NCBI GenBank assembly: GCA_037355855.1
Contig: CM074760.1
Span: 7,370,501 to 7,434,500 of the forward strand
Direction of reading: 5' to 3'
Source: Pseudo-nitzschia pungens
Lineage: Eukaryota; Bacillariophyta; Bacillariophyceae; Bacillariales; Bacillariaceae
DNA length: 64,000 nucleotides
A program made the translations under genes and the position numbers. Below are positions 21,201 through 32,143 of the stretch, in pieces (position 1 is the first letter of the stretch; each line of letters starts with the position of its first letter). The notes under the pieces are model-generated. The model had not been told where the DNA came from. It made no database searches and worked only from the letters and a program-made list of their open reading frames with translations.

Positions 21201-23613
21201 TGGTGTTTTGAACGAAACAGAGAAATAGGTCATCGATGGAACTAATCGATGTAAACTCAGAACATATGGTGGAAGGAGTAACGCTTACGGAGAGTGATTC
21301 TGGTTTTCCTTTGTTTTCCTCAAGCCATGAATTGAGATATGTGATCGCAATCATTTTCTCTTCGAGTGCAAGTATCCTGTTGCTGTATGTTGTGCTTACC
21401 CACGACGGAACATCTTGGTCCAGAAAGTCTTCAGACATATTCCTCATAGTTTTGACAAACGAAGATAGATAGGAACTCAATCTCGCCACAATTTCTCCGC
21501 AATCCAAGGCAGAAACTTTTGTTTTCGGAGGCCAATTTAGAAAATAGTCAGCTGCCTCCAAGACAACACGCTGTCCCTTGAGATTTCCGGCACCCCTTTC
21601 GAGACCGATCAGTGACTCTTCCAAATCTTTTTTTAAATCTTGGTTCAGAACTGATGCATCAAACGAAGATCTTTCATGCATGCAATTTTCCAACGACTTG
21701 GAAAGAGTTTGTCGAAGTCGTTCAACAACTATTTCGGAAGGGTGAAATTTAGCAAACTTGTCTTCTAACAAAGCTTCCATACCAACTTCATGAACCAAAG
21801 CTCGCGCTCTATCATATTCATTTTTTGTGATAAGGAATCGGATAGCGCCGATTGCTGAGCCATCATCGAGGTAGTCACCCCTTCGTTTTGATTGAAACGC
21901 GTAGATTTCTTCACCCCGGTTCCATCCCAGAGAGGCCTTAGAGCGAAAGGAGTAGGGACCGTAGATTTGGGGATCAAGTGGACAAAGACAGATCGATCGC
22001 GACGCAACATTTGTGGAAGGCATTTCGATTCGGTACACCATGTGGGCGCGACCAAACTGAAGGACCTCATGATGGTTGCATTTTACTTCGGCCTGCAGTA
22101 TTTGAATATCCGAATCTTTTTCTCCACTTGTTTCTCCCGCTACGACAATCATTGCTATGGCTTCTGTGGAATTGAAGGCGTGTGCGAATTCGAGGGCCTT
22201 AACGCGCGAGCGTTGGTATCTTTTAAAGTGCTCCTGGGTGAGACCACTTTCTTTTAACGCAGCTACTAATGGATATTCTTCCCTCACTGTAACAACGCTC
22301 GAACCAACATAATGTTGGGACGATTGTTTTTCTTGGAACTGACTGTCTAAGTCGTAGTCTGGATCGAGCCATAAGATCTTGCTACAAGTAGATTGTTGTT
22401 GTTGAAAATTCTTTTGACGATTTGTTTTCTGATGCGTTGTCGGATGCGCCACCAAGGCCAGGACAAACCTACGAGCAATGGAGGTCACTCGAAGACCAAC
22501 GGAGGTATCGATCTCCCATCCCGATCCATCTGGAATGGAGAGACATTTTCCCCGAAGATGGCACAACTGGCTCCCCAAATCATATTCAGCCAATGCTAAT
22601 CTTGCTTCTCCACTCAAATCGTAATGGGTCAACACCAAACGGATTTTTTCCAAGCAATAATGGTTGGAATGCTCATCATTTATTTCACTATTTTGGACGC
22701 TTGGCGAGTAAAAATATCCACGTATGCACTGAATATCGGAGGGTTGAATAGAAGGGATCTTCAGAACCTGTAAGTTCATCGATTTGGTAGCTTGTGTTAC
22801 AACTGCATCATTGTCGTCGTTGAGACGATCTCCCTGGATGTTTGAAACAAGAATGGCAGGTTGGTCTTGGACTTGCACCAGCAGAGCGTCCCTTGGGTTA
22901 CTGATTTCTACACTTTCTGATGCTTCCGGTGTCACGAAGGACACTTCGGGTGCTATGTCCATCAAAGAGCATGATGAGTTCATCGTGTTGTCGTCATCTT
23001 CCATAGTCGTTTCCGACACTCTTCGGGTGGCTAATATGCGCCCATCACTTCCACGTATGATACTAATAGAACCATTGTCCGTAGAAGCTGCAATAATGGT
23101 TCCCGATGTGTTGGATGTAATCTGGTGAATTCGATGAGGTGCCAAAGAGGTCTTCCACCGTATTTTACACTCCGATTCAGGTTGACTGCCTCGTCTTTTG
23201 CTACCCGAGTCATAACCTGTGCCATTGTAGATTCGGTTCCTGTGACCCGATTCTACTGCTTCCGCAATACCATAGACCCAAGACACATTAGCAACTGCGT
23301 GTGGTGTCAACGATGAGCCAGTTTTGATGTGCAATCGTTGGTGCAAGGATTCTGTAACGGCAACTTCCGACGAAGAATTGCATCCATCGTGATCATCATC
23401 ATCATCATCATCGGCAACTGTTTCATCCCATCCCGATAAGAGTTCACTAGCACTAGTAGCAGCAGAGTGAAGACTAGATGGATCAATCATGTCATCATCG
23501 TTGTCGCTGCTACTTTTGCTTCTGCTGATGCTGCCACCACCCACTCGACACTGCTGCTCGTGATACTTTCGCAGTGCCTCCGAGAGATCGACCTTTCGAA
23601 TCGAAGACGGCAT
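15259..23613 (-). CDS. KNTC1: Kinetochore ROD (KNTC1)-like protein, RZZ complex subunit
   Basis: A single 2784-codon frame with no introns, one of the longest genes expected in such a genome. The N-terminal ~600 residues look like a beta-propeller (for example IRWKTSLAPHRIHQITSNTS and GTIIAASTDNGSISIIRGSDG). The rest is alpha-solenoid. Near the C-terminus a block starting TFAMRHRCLRVASIL and running through FGSFCAKELEEMGLPIPHSD to YARALWRHHRD and LLLLILELYLKEFISDN aligns in my reading with the ROD C-terminal region of animal KNTC1 (TFAHRTRALQCLFYL ... LNIPITYELF ... GLWKNH ... LVTELCLEYKI). ROD acts with ZW10 and Zwilch at unattached kinetochores in the spindle checkpoint. NBAS and other Sec39-like solenoids are alternatives. 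The start is the ATG at 23613. Confidence 0.6.
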   Translation of the reverse strand: MPSSIRKVDLSEALRKYHEQQCRVGGGSISRSKSSSDNDDDMIDPSSLHSAATSASELLSGWDETVADDDDDDDHDGCNSSSEVAVTESLHQRLHIKTGSSLTPHAVANVSWVYGIAEAVESGHRNRIYNGTGYDSGSKRRGSQPESECKIRWKTSLAPHRIHQITSNTSGTIIAASTDNGSISIIRGSDGRILATRRVSETTMEDDDNTMNSSCSLMDIAPEVSFVTPEASESVEISNPRDALLVQVQDQPAILVSNIQGDRLNDDNDAVVTQATKSMNLQVLKIPSIQPSDIQCIRGYFYSPSVQNSEINDEHSNHYCLEKIRLVLTHYDLSGEARLALAEYDLGSQLCHLRGKCLSIPDGSGWEIDTSVGLRVTSIARRFVLALVAHPTTHQKTNRQKNFQQQQSTCSKILWLDPDYDLDSQFQEKQSSQHYVGSSVVTVREEYPLVAALKESGLTQEHFKRYQRSRVKALEFAHAFNSTEAIAMIVVAGETSGEKDSDIQILQAEVKCNHHEVLQFGRAHMVYRIEMPSTNVASRSICLCPLDPQIYGPYSFRSKASLGWNRGEEIYAFQSKRRGDYLDDGSAIGAIRFLITKNEYDRARALVHEVGMEALLEDKFAKFHPSEIVVERLRQTLSKSLENCMHERSSFDASVLNQDLKKDLEESLIGLERGAGNLKGQRVVLEAADYFLNWPPKTKVSALDCGEIVARLSSYLSSFVKTMRNMSEDFLDQDVPSWVSTTYSNRILALEEKMIAITYLNSWLEENKGKPESLSVSVTPSTICSEFTSISSIDDLFLCFVQNTNFAAAEKLWGSTMRSKLTATVMVSSILRIPSTIHPLKYTNLLDDIVLPSLSINHELIPSILSWACRMADEFDAANEKGLDRSIFLLEVIVRATKRLRLKVHSSFAFYSPFVDQKTSVNKKGRLFAIKERNGNNLSMSGILSLDSSFGGESRSLVSHPSDDSFSLDGPATKKARTGTDNKRSNPTILEFARMKGGAARLGQINTLRVDTIDENEESVETKLEIARCLKMARSLGLSRELLGLRNFDERGGAAFASKELIRHYSTSASSHEERYNGLTREVHKFCTKSNAKYDEALMEYSKELCRGKNTSAQAIEEVASVARCCLNPTAKCQIIKIVLQAALFCRFSPAWLTDLSKHAIEWSAGNSSLRSELEEASRLLLIDGIVGRYCGNGAKELFHVDNPLHATSLLDFVAKHLDHDSVLSDILDLCEAFHHLSVEDGCGRLIQNTILRGHEDKARIILESLYDRNANSAHNVFSRVISFCIDLIEDNSCFLGPFPEDDTKIECCIRLQESKVVTKCAYQLTKLALKHAWKIVGSRFGSGFTTSHYNEPRLQSLLLDLERLMALQQDHGVFLSLADLNDSKVMVGIASKLLDNLSAMYTKGEFNAASTVATKTKRACTLLSRPPQLTETDLLFTAATPLACQLALRTNGFEAFDFLTDLRILEVSQCNLAARCCLSVALSYCMKLSKRSNSCLSDTMKGLVMASSLIQDYVLSHCPTEILGVAMDFSQLCDIVSQVLARADEGFGEKLDDLRKILLERAAEKRWSFALSNSIAKNDIAESMRVSQPVLHPSWYVGDGLLLPPQEALKKGIEYCKQSMGLRIMDDLSMGIHAFVASRGAHALALRILSHSTMIQICLPQSEFCMTDLEEFNQQIGIALTERYLGGTGNGITSGVVDSQLAASFLLSLPLKLAFKIYRSSLPTAISTRDFSRVVTLAMIGKVAGSTDSILSPTGVRLGNWTRQNKFVSQCDQLATKANWWNVLEKSDVNFNPHKFEDASQIEHIEDSYVASMIPALISNMMSRKDGEINRTLSLAMKFAKAFSLPADLPARRFIQFLLSPVKANVDQPIGNKVSCLDDTVRRLLRHLECPLKRINTLRQCLIEIERDDDCVDYERLSIVYALYQTELSMVLSKNSAGENGSIDNLYVEIEAVDRRRDALAILSSYFQGDKKNGRPSFCKFFIPLNDSIADNTSQKIKLSTKISSRLLGWETPPTPGTFDPLDPLEAILRSTCSSSITSGLSPLCIPLGVPRGYIRVRSLIARFQKSKDEGASLPAFEDEVIPILNQLRAPSDVAELSEWCSNQYGIDSSDKLSCLDYALNFAIKASTEAECGASRRHKDPDNATDDDESKALNRVKRITTAKDLLADRLEITKILQPPETKNSCSVSRVLGKLMLKLEQTVWNKSDSFVPERFVDTLFTEASLLVAEATLSEDQSLSVGQFRQLSHLVHRVCNCVASKYSHVQTGYLARRLTKRWLFHGDKDTNETDTEKDTNMIPVISQSHNNLIPDIDEDDTMDFQMDLSILKEGADWASNFSVGAYSSMNEKAKLTSEEEPSSLEATSGREMSELASHRSALRIAFVMAFAEGYHKSLTDNSNEDNDENLKPDINRKTQSSKTPRRGLLSKLKKTKAKDQEDQHTTVLQHARDLVRVVFAKSTSGDRIMKGINASFDSISVAGTDRSNPATITFAMRHRCLRVASILVPQEALEEVLNEEDFASNSSLKVCSFGSFCAKELEEMGLPIPHSDLFQLSRMHFPSYARALWRHHRDVKGGKGRLLLLILELYLKEFISDNTFFLSIMNEIETLNLPRTLLLGFECIVRYMEKIGPEKARSFLEANNSEISRIIDKLLRLVYADLTRKIETSKSTNNGSVGFESGHCTMSTLRRLVHVAGALSNSSGGQRALIGYSQKLLNIFYDLAKNRDERQHLGTILEYAIFRVDNKSTRFNLFERLSERVGYRVMLEENEDAHGAALLSPSLMSSESH

Positions 23614-24570
23614 GACTTTGGCTGTTGTCGCCGAACAGATCTATCTCAATCTTTGCGAATTGCGTGGAATGACAAGGATGGGATATCAGTTCCTTCTGTT
23701 CTCAGCACGGAAAGCAATTAATACCGGGTACCTCTTCCGTTTGTTCAAGAAAGAAGGAATTCATCAGTTGTTTTAGACGAGAAAAGCACGTAAAACGACG
23801 AAAATGAAGCACTTCTTCGTTTTCCAAGATTTGAAAATCTCTTCATGGGTTTGGTTTCTTCCCTCGACCTTCAATTATTGGATGATGCAGTCACTCTTCC
23901 CCTAATTGTAAGTCATGAAGGAACACGTTTGACCACAAGACCATCGGTTTATTCCCCCAAAAATCAAATTTTGAAAATTGAAAACGCGAGCTTACGTGCG
24001 CCTGCAGCACAACCGTTGTGACGGAAAATAATTAGAGATTTTGACCAGACCGGCGCAATTTAAGTCGCTATCACTCGCTCGCCTAGGATGTTTAGGTTCG
24101 CGGGTGATTTTGTGTGGAGTTTAAGGTCGTGCGTTAAATTTTAATCTCGTTGTGCTTTTGTGGCGTGTAAGCTTACTAATAAGACTGCGGTGGGCAGGTA
24201 AACGAATCGAAGGCTCTGGGAGCTTCATGATATCTGAGTCTAAGAAATCTATATCTTCTATGCGTTGTCCTTCGAGCTTATTGGTGTCTACGTATCAGTG
24301 TCTCCCGGTGTTATTTGTTGAGGGTGCGGTTGCCAAGGGTTGAGGGTCGAGGGAGAAGAGAGGATTCCAAGCCTAGCAGATTCTTTCGTTATTCCTCTCG
24401 CACGGGCGGTTATTCTATCGTGGTGTGAAAATCGCACGGATTTTGAATTTGAAAATTTACAAAACAACATTAGAGAGCTACGCCAACGCACGGTTTGAGA
24501 CGAGTGAAACAGTTGTTGTACATAAATATTCTCTCTCATTACAAGGCTTCGGGCTCGGCTCAGTGCTACG
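23614..24570. other. Divergent intergenic region between the ROD-like gene and the CXC-domain gene
   Basis: No gene recognised. It is 957 bp, AT-rich, between head-to-head genes, so it should contain both promoters. I see no repeat or clear motif. Confidence 0.6.
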
Positions 24571-27436
24571 ATGGAAGAATTAAAGGAAGAGAAGCCTGGA
24601 GATTCGCCTACCTCTGCAGGTGCTGCTAGTTCATCATCTGTAGAAGCGGCCCCCAAGCCGGAAACTGATCCTGCTTCTATGGCTGCAAGTAACAGCACCA
24701 CCTCTACGACTCCCAGCATTGTTTCCAGTGCTTCTGATGCTGCAACCACGAGTGCGACAAAAACTACCGATGCCGCGACGTTAGCGGGTGCTCCCTCTCC
24801 ATCAAAAACCTCCCCCACTGTTCCCACGCAGTACATCAACCCAATTCATACCAAAGGAGCGGCTCATCTACCACCCGTTCCGATTCATCATCCCTACGCA
24901 CATCACCACTACTATGCTTACCATCAGCACCTGACTGCTGCCAACGCTAGCGCTAACGATCCCAAGAAGAAGAATGGGGCAAGGAATAAGGCCCCAAATC
25001 CAAATTCGGTCCCCGGACCCCAATATAATCCGCTCGCACAATACAAGAAACCAGCAGGCGGAGGAGAGCCTGCTACAGCTAGAGGGAAACAAGCTGGACC
25101 TCCTCCTTCTATGTATCCACCCCCACACCCACCGCCACACCTCCAATCCCATCACCATGCCTATCATGCGTGGGCAGCTTATCGGTACGCTCAGCAACAT
25201 GCTCAATATCACGGGGGACCTCCACCGCCTCCACCACCGACCGGTCCGCCAACGCCATGGAATGTAGAGGCTTATGCCAGTGTACACCAAGCGTATGCAA
25301 AAGGAGCCTCGAAAGCAGCAACAGCTGCTGGTGGTGGTGGTACGAAGGGGAACAAAGGCAAAGGGTCGCCGAGTGAAAAGGGAGTTGCTGCAACGGGTGC
25401 AGCAGGTGCTTCTCTGATTCCTCCATCACAACATCCACCTATATTTCCTCCGCCACCGGCGCATACCGGACCGTATCGATTCTCGGATTGTACTCTGCGA
25501 CGCGAGGCTCTCGCACGCAGTGTGGCAGAAAATGCAGCGAAGAAAAAGAGCAAGTATCCTTCTCCTGGCACTTCTTCGAACACCTCCTCCCCTTCATCAT
25601 CAATACCCTCTCACAACGCTATATCTGGAACCCCTCCGACACCAACATCATCGGTTGCAAAGAATGGTGTTGTTGGTGCTCCAATGATTGTTGGTCCGAA
25701 CCAGAACCAACACACTCCCCCTGATGCTGCTACGTTACATATGTTGGAATTAGAGGCACGAGCCGAAGGAGCCACCTCTCCGTCTCAAATCGAGGACTTC
25801 CACAAAGAAGAAGTAGCGACCATGGGCTGTACATGTAAGAAGACAAAGTGTCTCAAACTGTATTGCCAGTGCTTTGCAGTGAAGATTTATTGTGGCGCAA
25901 ACTGTCGGTGCCTGTCATGCAGCAACAATCCGCAACACGAAAACGAACGGCAAGATGCCATCCGAGCTATTCTTGCCCGAAACCCAACAGCCTTTGACAC
26001 GAAATTTCAAAAGAACAATAGGAAGATTGGGACCGGAATGCTAGGTCCGGGTGCTCTCCTAGCAGCTGGGGCGAATGGTGCTGGAGGTAGGGGTGGCCCG
26101 GGGGGGATTTTGAGTACGATGGATATACCCCACCAGAGGACAATATCGCACAAGGTGGGATGCAAGTGCCGCAAATCGGCTTGCATGAAAAAATACTGCG
26201 AGTGCTATGCTTCAAACGTCAAGTGCTCGTCCACCTGTCGGTGTGTAGGTTGCAAAAACATGCCTCTGGGTGGCTTTGGACCTCCTCCGAGCACCAACAA
26301 CGCAGTCACAAATCGCAACCCAGCTACAATTACCACAACTACACCTACAAAGAGCGCTATGAGAACACCCGTCAAGAAGGAACCCTCCTGGATGATGAAT
26401 GCTGCTCAAAATCTGGTGCGTCCCTATTTGCTTGTGATCTGCGTTTCTCGTCCAATGTTTTGGTTTTGTATCGGAGAAGGAAATTGGAACTCCAGTCACT
26501 AACCGGTTACGCGTTTGACGTTTTCGTTTACAATTTATTTTCGCGTAGGCGTTTTTGAAACATGGATCTGCTGAAAAACCGAAGAGAATCATCTCGAGAG
26601 CTCCGTCAGAATCGGGCTCTATGCCGTCTCTCGTATCGTCTTCGGAGGAATCTCCCGTTGCCGGCGCTAACAAGATAAAGACCGGCTTCAATGGGGCGAG
26701 AAGCATGCCAGTTCCTAGTACAGCAGAACGAGCAGCAGTGAATGCCCTGCAATCATCGGAAAAGACTGCCGTGAACGCCCTGCTAATGGCGGCCATGGCC
26801 ATGACGGAGATGTCAGGACATGATCATAAAACCGGGAATGACCACAGCAACCACGAGAAGCGACAAGATGCATCACCTCTCAACAATCGCGAAAATAATG
26901 CTAGTAAAAACAACTCGCCAGAAGCAACGATTCGTGCCACTGACGACCACTTTGAAACTCCTCAGAGAAACCTTCTCAAGAAATTCATGTCTCCGAAACG
27001 CAAAGTAAGTGACAGAAACGATGAGAGAGGCCCTTCGACAAATGGCAACAATTCAGAAAGTCACATCGAATCCAGAAGTCTGGAATCACATGATGATTAC
27101 AGCAACAATGATGAAGACGAGGAGGATTCACCAAAACGCGAACATCCGGGCGATGGTACTCCGAGCTTACATCAAAAGGTAAAACGCAGTCGGTTGGGGT
27201 CATTGAAAAAGGGGGCTCGGCTTTTGGAGAGGGCAAAATCCAGTGTCGATCAGCACGCATCAGACGCCACTTCAGCAACAAACGGGGTGCTACCGATGGA
27301 AATGGTGACACCAGCGAAAGACAAGGTGAAAATAGCGGATTTGACTCCCGTATCTGCTCGCTGCATTGATTTCAAAAATATGCGCGTCAACGATTCCACT
27401 AGCGACCGTGCTGTTGACGATAGAATCGACGTCTGA
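24571..27436 (+). CDS. Tesmin/LIN54-type CXC (CRC) DNA-binding protein
   Basis: Exons 24571..26415 and 26549..27436. The intron, 26416..26548, has donor GTGCGT and acceptor GCGTAG and is phase 0; the product is about 910 aa. Two cysteine-rich CXC repeats form the CRC domain: MGCTCKKTKCLKLYCQCF...CGANCRCLSCSNN, and VGCKCRKSACMKKYCECY...CSSTCRCVGCKN. They are joined by the linker HENERQDAIRAILARNPTAF, nearly the same as in animal LIN54. The Tyr residues of LYCQC and KYCEC correspond to the minor-groove tyrosines that read CHR promoter elements in LIN54. The ~400-residue N-terminus is rich in Pro, His, Tyr and Ala and probably disordered; the C-terminus is Ser/Asp-rich. The likely role is a nuclear repressor or activator of cell-cycle genes, as in MuvB/DREAM. 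Membership of such a complex here is inference. Confidence 0.9.
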
Positions 27437-29330
27437 CCAGCTTTGCAGCACGCGGAGGATTAAAAAGATAATTAATAAAGCAATAGATAAAACAGAAGAC
27501 TATCTACAACATGTTACTAGCACTCTTCACCAATTTAGCGACATGAGTACGAGTAAACGAAATGAGCAATGGTGCTTTCACTGTTCTTTGAAAGATGTCG
27601 AGTTCTGGGATTGAGTCATACGGTACACAAGTTCTGTCTAGGGTTACTCGTAACCTTAGCTGGTGTGTACCGTACGGTGTGCAATAATACACCGTTCATA
27701 CTACGCTTGTGATGAGAAGCGTTCCGGTGAGAAGCATCCACAACACGCTTCAACAACAAGATCAAACACAATCACATGTTTATTTTTTCACATATGCGTT
27801 GTACAGATATACTAGCTACAAAATATCAAACGATGTTGCTTGGAGAGCGGTTTCCCAACATATACATTCTCGTTGCTCCTACTAAACTCAAATATACTAA
27901 ACTCAAAGAAGATGAAAATCTGAACACTAGACAACAACAAAATAGTACGTTGTACGCTATTGCAAAAAACACCCTTGCATGCGCTGTAAACCAATGCAGG
28001 ATGACCATGATGAACCACGTGATTAGTGATGATGTCTACGGTAGGCATAGTACTTAGAACACTCTAAGGTTTTACCAAAGTATTTTATTATGTTGAATCA
28101 TTCTGTCTTTTGAAATGAATACAAACACCACATGATGTTATATGTAGTACTGCGTTTTCATGCATACAGGATTGCACTTAAAATAAATTTCAGTTCTACA
28201 GTCTTGCAACAACCTTCTATGCCTGCTGTGGGAACAACACAATCAAAAAGCTAGTATTGACAAAACAACACAATCAAACTTGGGTTAAAGCTAGTGAAGA
28301 AGAAGCAAGAGGAGCGTGGCACCAGCAATTTTGATGCAAATATGTTTCTAGTTGAATAAGAAGTTTCCACTACGACTTGGCAGTCTGCTCAGCCAACAAG
28401 CCTCTTCTGACCACAGTCGCATGCTAATCATAATTATCTAGTTATTGCTGCTGAATACTACTACTACTACTAGTAGCAGCTTTGGAGTTGCAGTAATCGT
28501 ACTACTTTGAGTAATCTTCTTTTAGTAGTAATCCTACCAGTTCTTGTAGTCGTTCTGAAGTAAGTTGAGAATAAGAAGCACTACTCGTAGTACTAGTAAT
28601 AACCTTACTACTAGTTAGCAGATTGGTTTGCGCTGCTGTTCAAACTCGCAAGCGAATGGAAATTGATGACGTGTAACTGGACAAATTGAATTATTGAGTA
28701 TCTTCCGTCACTTACTGTTACGATAATTACCGGTATGATTCATTCTCTCTTCCACTTAAAGGAAAGATTACGACTTCGCAGCCCATAGCGTACGTTACGA
28801 CCAGTTGCCCATGACCGAGACCGGGACCAACTTGCCTTCGCTTTTCAATCACGAATGATTGAATCCTAAAGAATGAATCGTGACCACAAGCTTTTGACGA
28901 AATATTATTTTTTCTCACGTCCCATACCGTACGAGAGCTCGAACGTACATACCGTAGCACTTTTTTGTCGTGGTAGGGACGATTGGTGGAATTAGTCCTC
29001 TGGTCGATTGAGATCAGGCTTGGACTCGCATGTCAAATCGACAACTACGGTACTAAACCTTACAACTAGAAAACATTTTTCAGTTTGGGATGTCAATCGA
29101 GATTCGCATCTCTCATCCAACGTCACACCGTGGAACCATCCTTATTTTCTTCCGAAACTTCTTCAGGACGTTGCTAGTTTCGTTACCGTTGCGGGAACAA
29201 CACAATAACCTGGCCTTCGGACAGATTTCGTTTGACGCTCCTTCACATTTTTTAAAGGAACCGCTATTGAAGAAACCGCAGAAGTTACTGCTGTGGAATC
29301 GATTTTACCAATTTTGAATTTCAGCTCATC
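27437..29330. other. Long intergenic region (1.9 kb)
   Basis: No gene recognised on either strand. It holds triplet-rich tracts (ACTACTACTACTAGTAGTAG near 28460 and related runs to about 28615), TAACCTTAC near 28600 and TACCGGTA at 28728..28735. The last 100-200 bp should be the 5' leader of the PP5 gene. Confidence 0.6.
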
Positions 29331-31157
29331 ATGTCTTCCGACGACAAAAACAACACTGACCAGGACGATGCCTCGGCGAACGAGGCCAAGGCATTGGAAC
29401 TTAAAAATCAGGGTAACGATCAACTGAAAATAGGACACTTTTTGCAGGCCATCGACTTTTATTCCGATGCTTTGAAATACAGTCCGACGAACGCGATAAT
29501 TTTATCGAATCGAGCACAGGCTTACATAAAAGTGGAAAACTATGGGCTGGCCATGGCCGACGCTAGCGCTGCGCTAGAATCGGATCCAAAATACGCCAAG
29601 GCATACTACCGAAGAGGCTCTGCGCAGTTCGCTCTTGGTCACTTGAAGGATGCCAAAAAAGATTTCCGCACCGTGTGTGTGCTAAATCCGAAATCAAAGG
29701 ATGCCCGAGCGAAGCTCAAAGCCTGCGAAAAGGCGATCAGAGAAGAGGCCTTTCGGAAAGCTATTGAAAGTGAAAAGACGGTACCTCTATCTCAGAGTTA
29801 CTAATCCAAATTCGATTGTCATCAATCCCGATTCGTACGACGGACCAAACCCAGTCTTGTCTGGGGTTACCGACGATACGGATCTTGAAAGCTCGTTGTT
29901 TGAACCAGGAAAGCTTCCCCGAGAATTTGTTCTGGTGAGTGATTCATAATGCACTGTTGTTATTTATCTAATGGGAATCTTTCGATGAATTCATTGTGCA
30001 TCCATGAAAATGCTTTGTACTTTGAAATGTTCATTCCGTTGGAAGCGATAGCACCTTGTCTTTGTCTAGTTCTTCCTCTGTTCTGTTCTGTTCTGTTCTG
30101 TTCCTTCATTAACTCGCTTCAACATCATTTCATGGACTGACACTTTCGCAATCATGTCTTTGCATACCTCTTTTTCATTGTCTTCGATGTCACCGTCACT
30201 TTCTAGGCGGCAATGGAACACTTCAAAAATCAGAAGCTTATTCACAAGCGATATGTGGCTCGTCTCTTGCTAAGCTGCAGAAAATACTTTGAATCCGTGA
30301 GCTCCCTCACAGAGATAGAGATCCCAACCGAGCCTCCGGAGCACGACCCAACAACGGTACCTCGGGTGACGGTTTGTGGAGATACTCACGGGCAGTATTA
30401 CGACGTTTTGAACATTTTCGAGAAGAAGAATGGTTATCCCGCTGCTACCAACCCGTACCTTTTCAACGGCGACTTTGTCGATCGGGGGTCCTTTTCCGTG
30501 GAAGTCATACTCACCTATCTCTTGTGGAAGATTCACGACCCTGCTTGCATATATTTGACACGAGGGAACCACGAAACAAAGAACATGAACAAAATTTATG
30601 GCTTTGAGGGGGAAGTCAAGGCAAAATACGACGACAAGATTTTTGAACTCTTTTTGGAAGTCTTTTCCTACCTGCCACTAGCGGCTGTTATCGGCAAAAA
30701 AGTCTTTGTCGCGCACGGTGGAATCTCCACCGACGAAACAGTGATGCTAGATGATATTCGCAAGATCAAACGGGGCATTGAACCGCCCGAGACAAGTCTC
30801 ATGAGTGATTTGCTTTGGTCCGATCCGCAACCGTTTCCCGGAAAGAGTCCATCCAAGCGAGGTGTTGGCTTTGCATTTGGGCCGGATATCACAAAACGAT
30901 TCCTGGAGCGGAATGGACTCTCTCTTTTGGTTCGATCTCACGAGGTCAAAGAAGAAGGATATTTGTTGGAGCATGCAGGCAAGACTATTACAGTGTTTTC
31001 GGCACCCAACTACTGCGATACGATGGGCAACAAGGGAGCTTTCATTCATTTCGACAAGACTCTGAAACCAAAATTTACTCAATTTCAATGTGTTCCCCAT
31101 CCGAATGTGAAGCCTATGGCATACTCGACGGGAATGAGCGGCGTGCTTGGGCTGTAG
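29331..31157 (+). CDS. PPP5C: Serine/threonine protein phosphatase 5 (TPR + PPP domain), one frame slip
   Basis: Exons 29331..29934 and 30207..31157 (intron 29935..30206, donor GTGAGT, acceptor TTCTAG); about 517 aa once a one-base slip is allowed for. The N-terminal ~135 residues are three TPRs (KNQGNDQLKIGHFLQAIDFY, AKAYYRRGSAQFALG), which in PP5 bind Hsp90 and inhibit the enzyme. The catalytic domain shows the metal and phosphate motifs GDTHGQ, GDFVDRG, GNHE and HGG, then RSHEVK and SAPNYCD, and ends VPHPNVKPMAYSTG. The frame ends in TAA at about 29802 after TVPLSQSY and resumes one base over with NPNSIVINPDSYDGP, which aligns with the SLDIESMTIEDEYSGP linker. The join is in the TPR-to-catalytic linker; the catalytic domain itself is intact. 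Confidence 0.93.
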
Positions 31158-32115
31158 TTGGCGTGGCAAGAAGTCGTTGATTTGCGGAAGGTCAACCCAC
31201 CAATTCAACAATAATAGAAATCCTTACTATTCCCAACTATCAATAGAAGCAGAGAAACAGATTATTATAATAATGATAATGATGTAATGTTTCAAGCAAA
31301 GAGATATTAATATGACGACAAGTCAAATCAAACCCTTGAAGACAACCTAGCACGTGTTGTACAGGAGCATCCAATCGAGACGCTTGTCTCAGATTCTTCC
31401 TCAGCTAAGGTTCGCTTGCGAATGCATTTGCTTCTGTTGCCTCACTACTGCGACCTAACAGCTTGCTATACAAACCAACCAAAATTCACCAAATCCGCAA
31501 CTGCAAACTTGCAAAGGGAGTAGTAGGAAGGGGAAGAAACAATTATGAATGAAAAGCGTCACCGCAAATGTTGCAATGCATGTTTTATACCAACAAGCAA
31601 GAAGTTATTGGATTGTTTTGATTTCTCATATCGTCTCCAAGCAGGCGCTGGCTATTCGGGGAAACAAGACGAACCCTGGAATCAAAACGAAACGGATACT
31701 ACTACAAGTGCTGAAAGAAGATCAGCTCATTGTAGCTAACGAACAGATCTTTTTATCTCTGATCCGCTCCCGTTGTCATTCCATGCAATTTTCTAAACTC
31801 GAGAATGATAAGATGTGATATCATCATGCAAACAAGAAGCTGTGATTAGTAGAGCACACCATCAGGATGCCAAACAACAACTACTAGTAACAATAGTTAG
31901 TAGTGCTATCAATTATTTTTCAAGAAGAATATGGAAGCACAAAGAAGAAGAAGAAGAAGAAGCACCAACATCAAAATTGGAACCAAAGTCTGCTGGTACG
32001 CATGATGCCAAGAAATCAGGGCCTAGTAGACACCAAGGCGTGATAACTCTATCGCAGCAGTAGTAAGCCTTACTAGCTCTTCCTTCCCAAGGCGATGATT
32101 CGATTCTGCATGAAG

Positions 32116-32143
32116 GAATGAATGAATGAATGAATGAATGAAT
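32116..32143. repeat. (GAAT)7 microsatellite
   Basis: Seven perfect GAAT units in the intergenic region upstream of the acidic-protein gene. Confidence 0.95.

Noticed and set aside
28727..28960. Small minus-strand ORF (77 codons) in the 1.9-kb gap
   Set aside because: No hydrophobic segment, motif or splice-consistent extension, so nothing separates it from chance.
29775..29806. Ultra-short introns (about 25-45 nt) as the cause of the frame slips in PP5, CPSF1 and SppA
   Set aside because: GT...AG pairs of fitting length can be drawn at some slips (28 nt here, 25 nt in SppA, 43 nt in CPSF1). They remove conserved residues, share no donor consensus, and are far shorter than every other intron in the window (81-294 nt).
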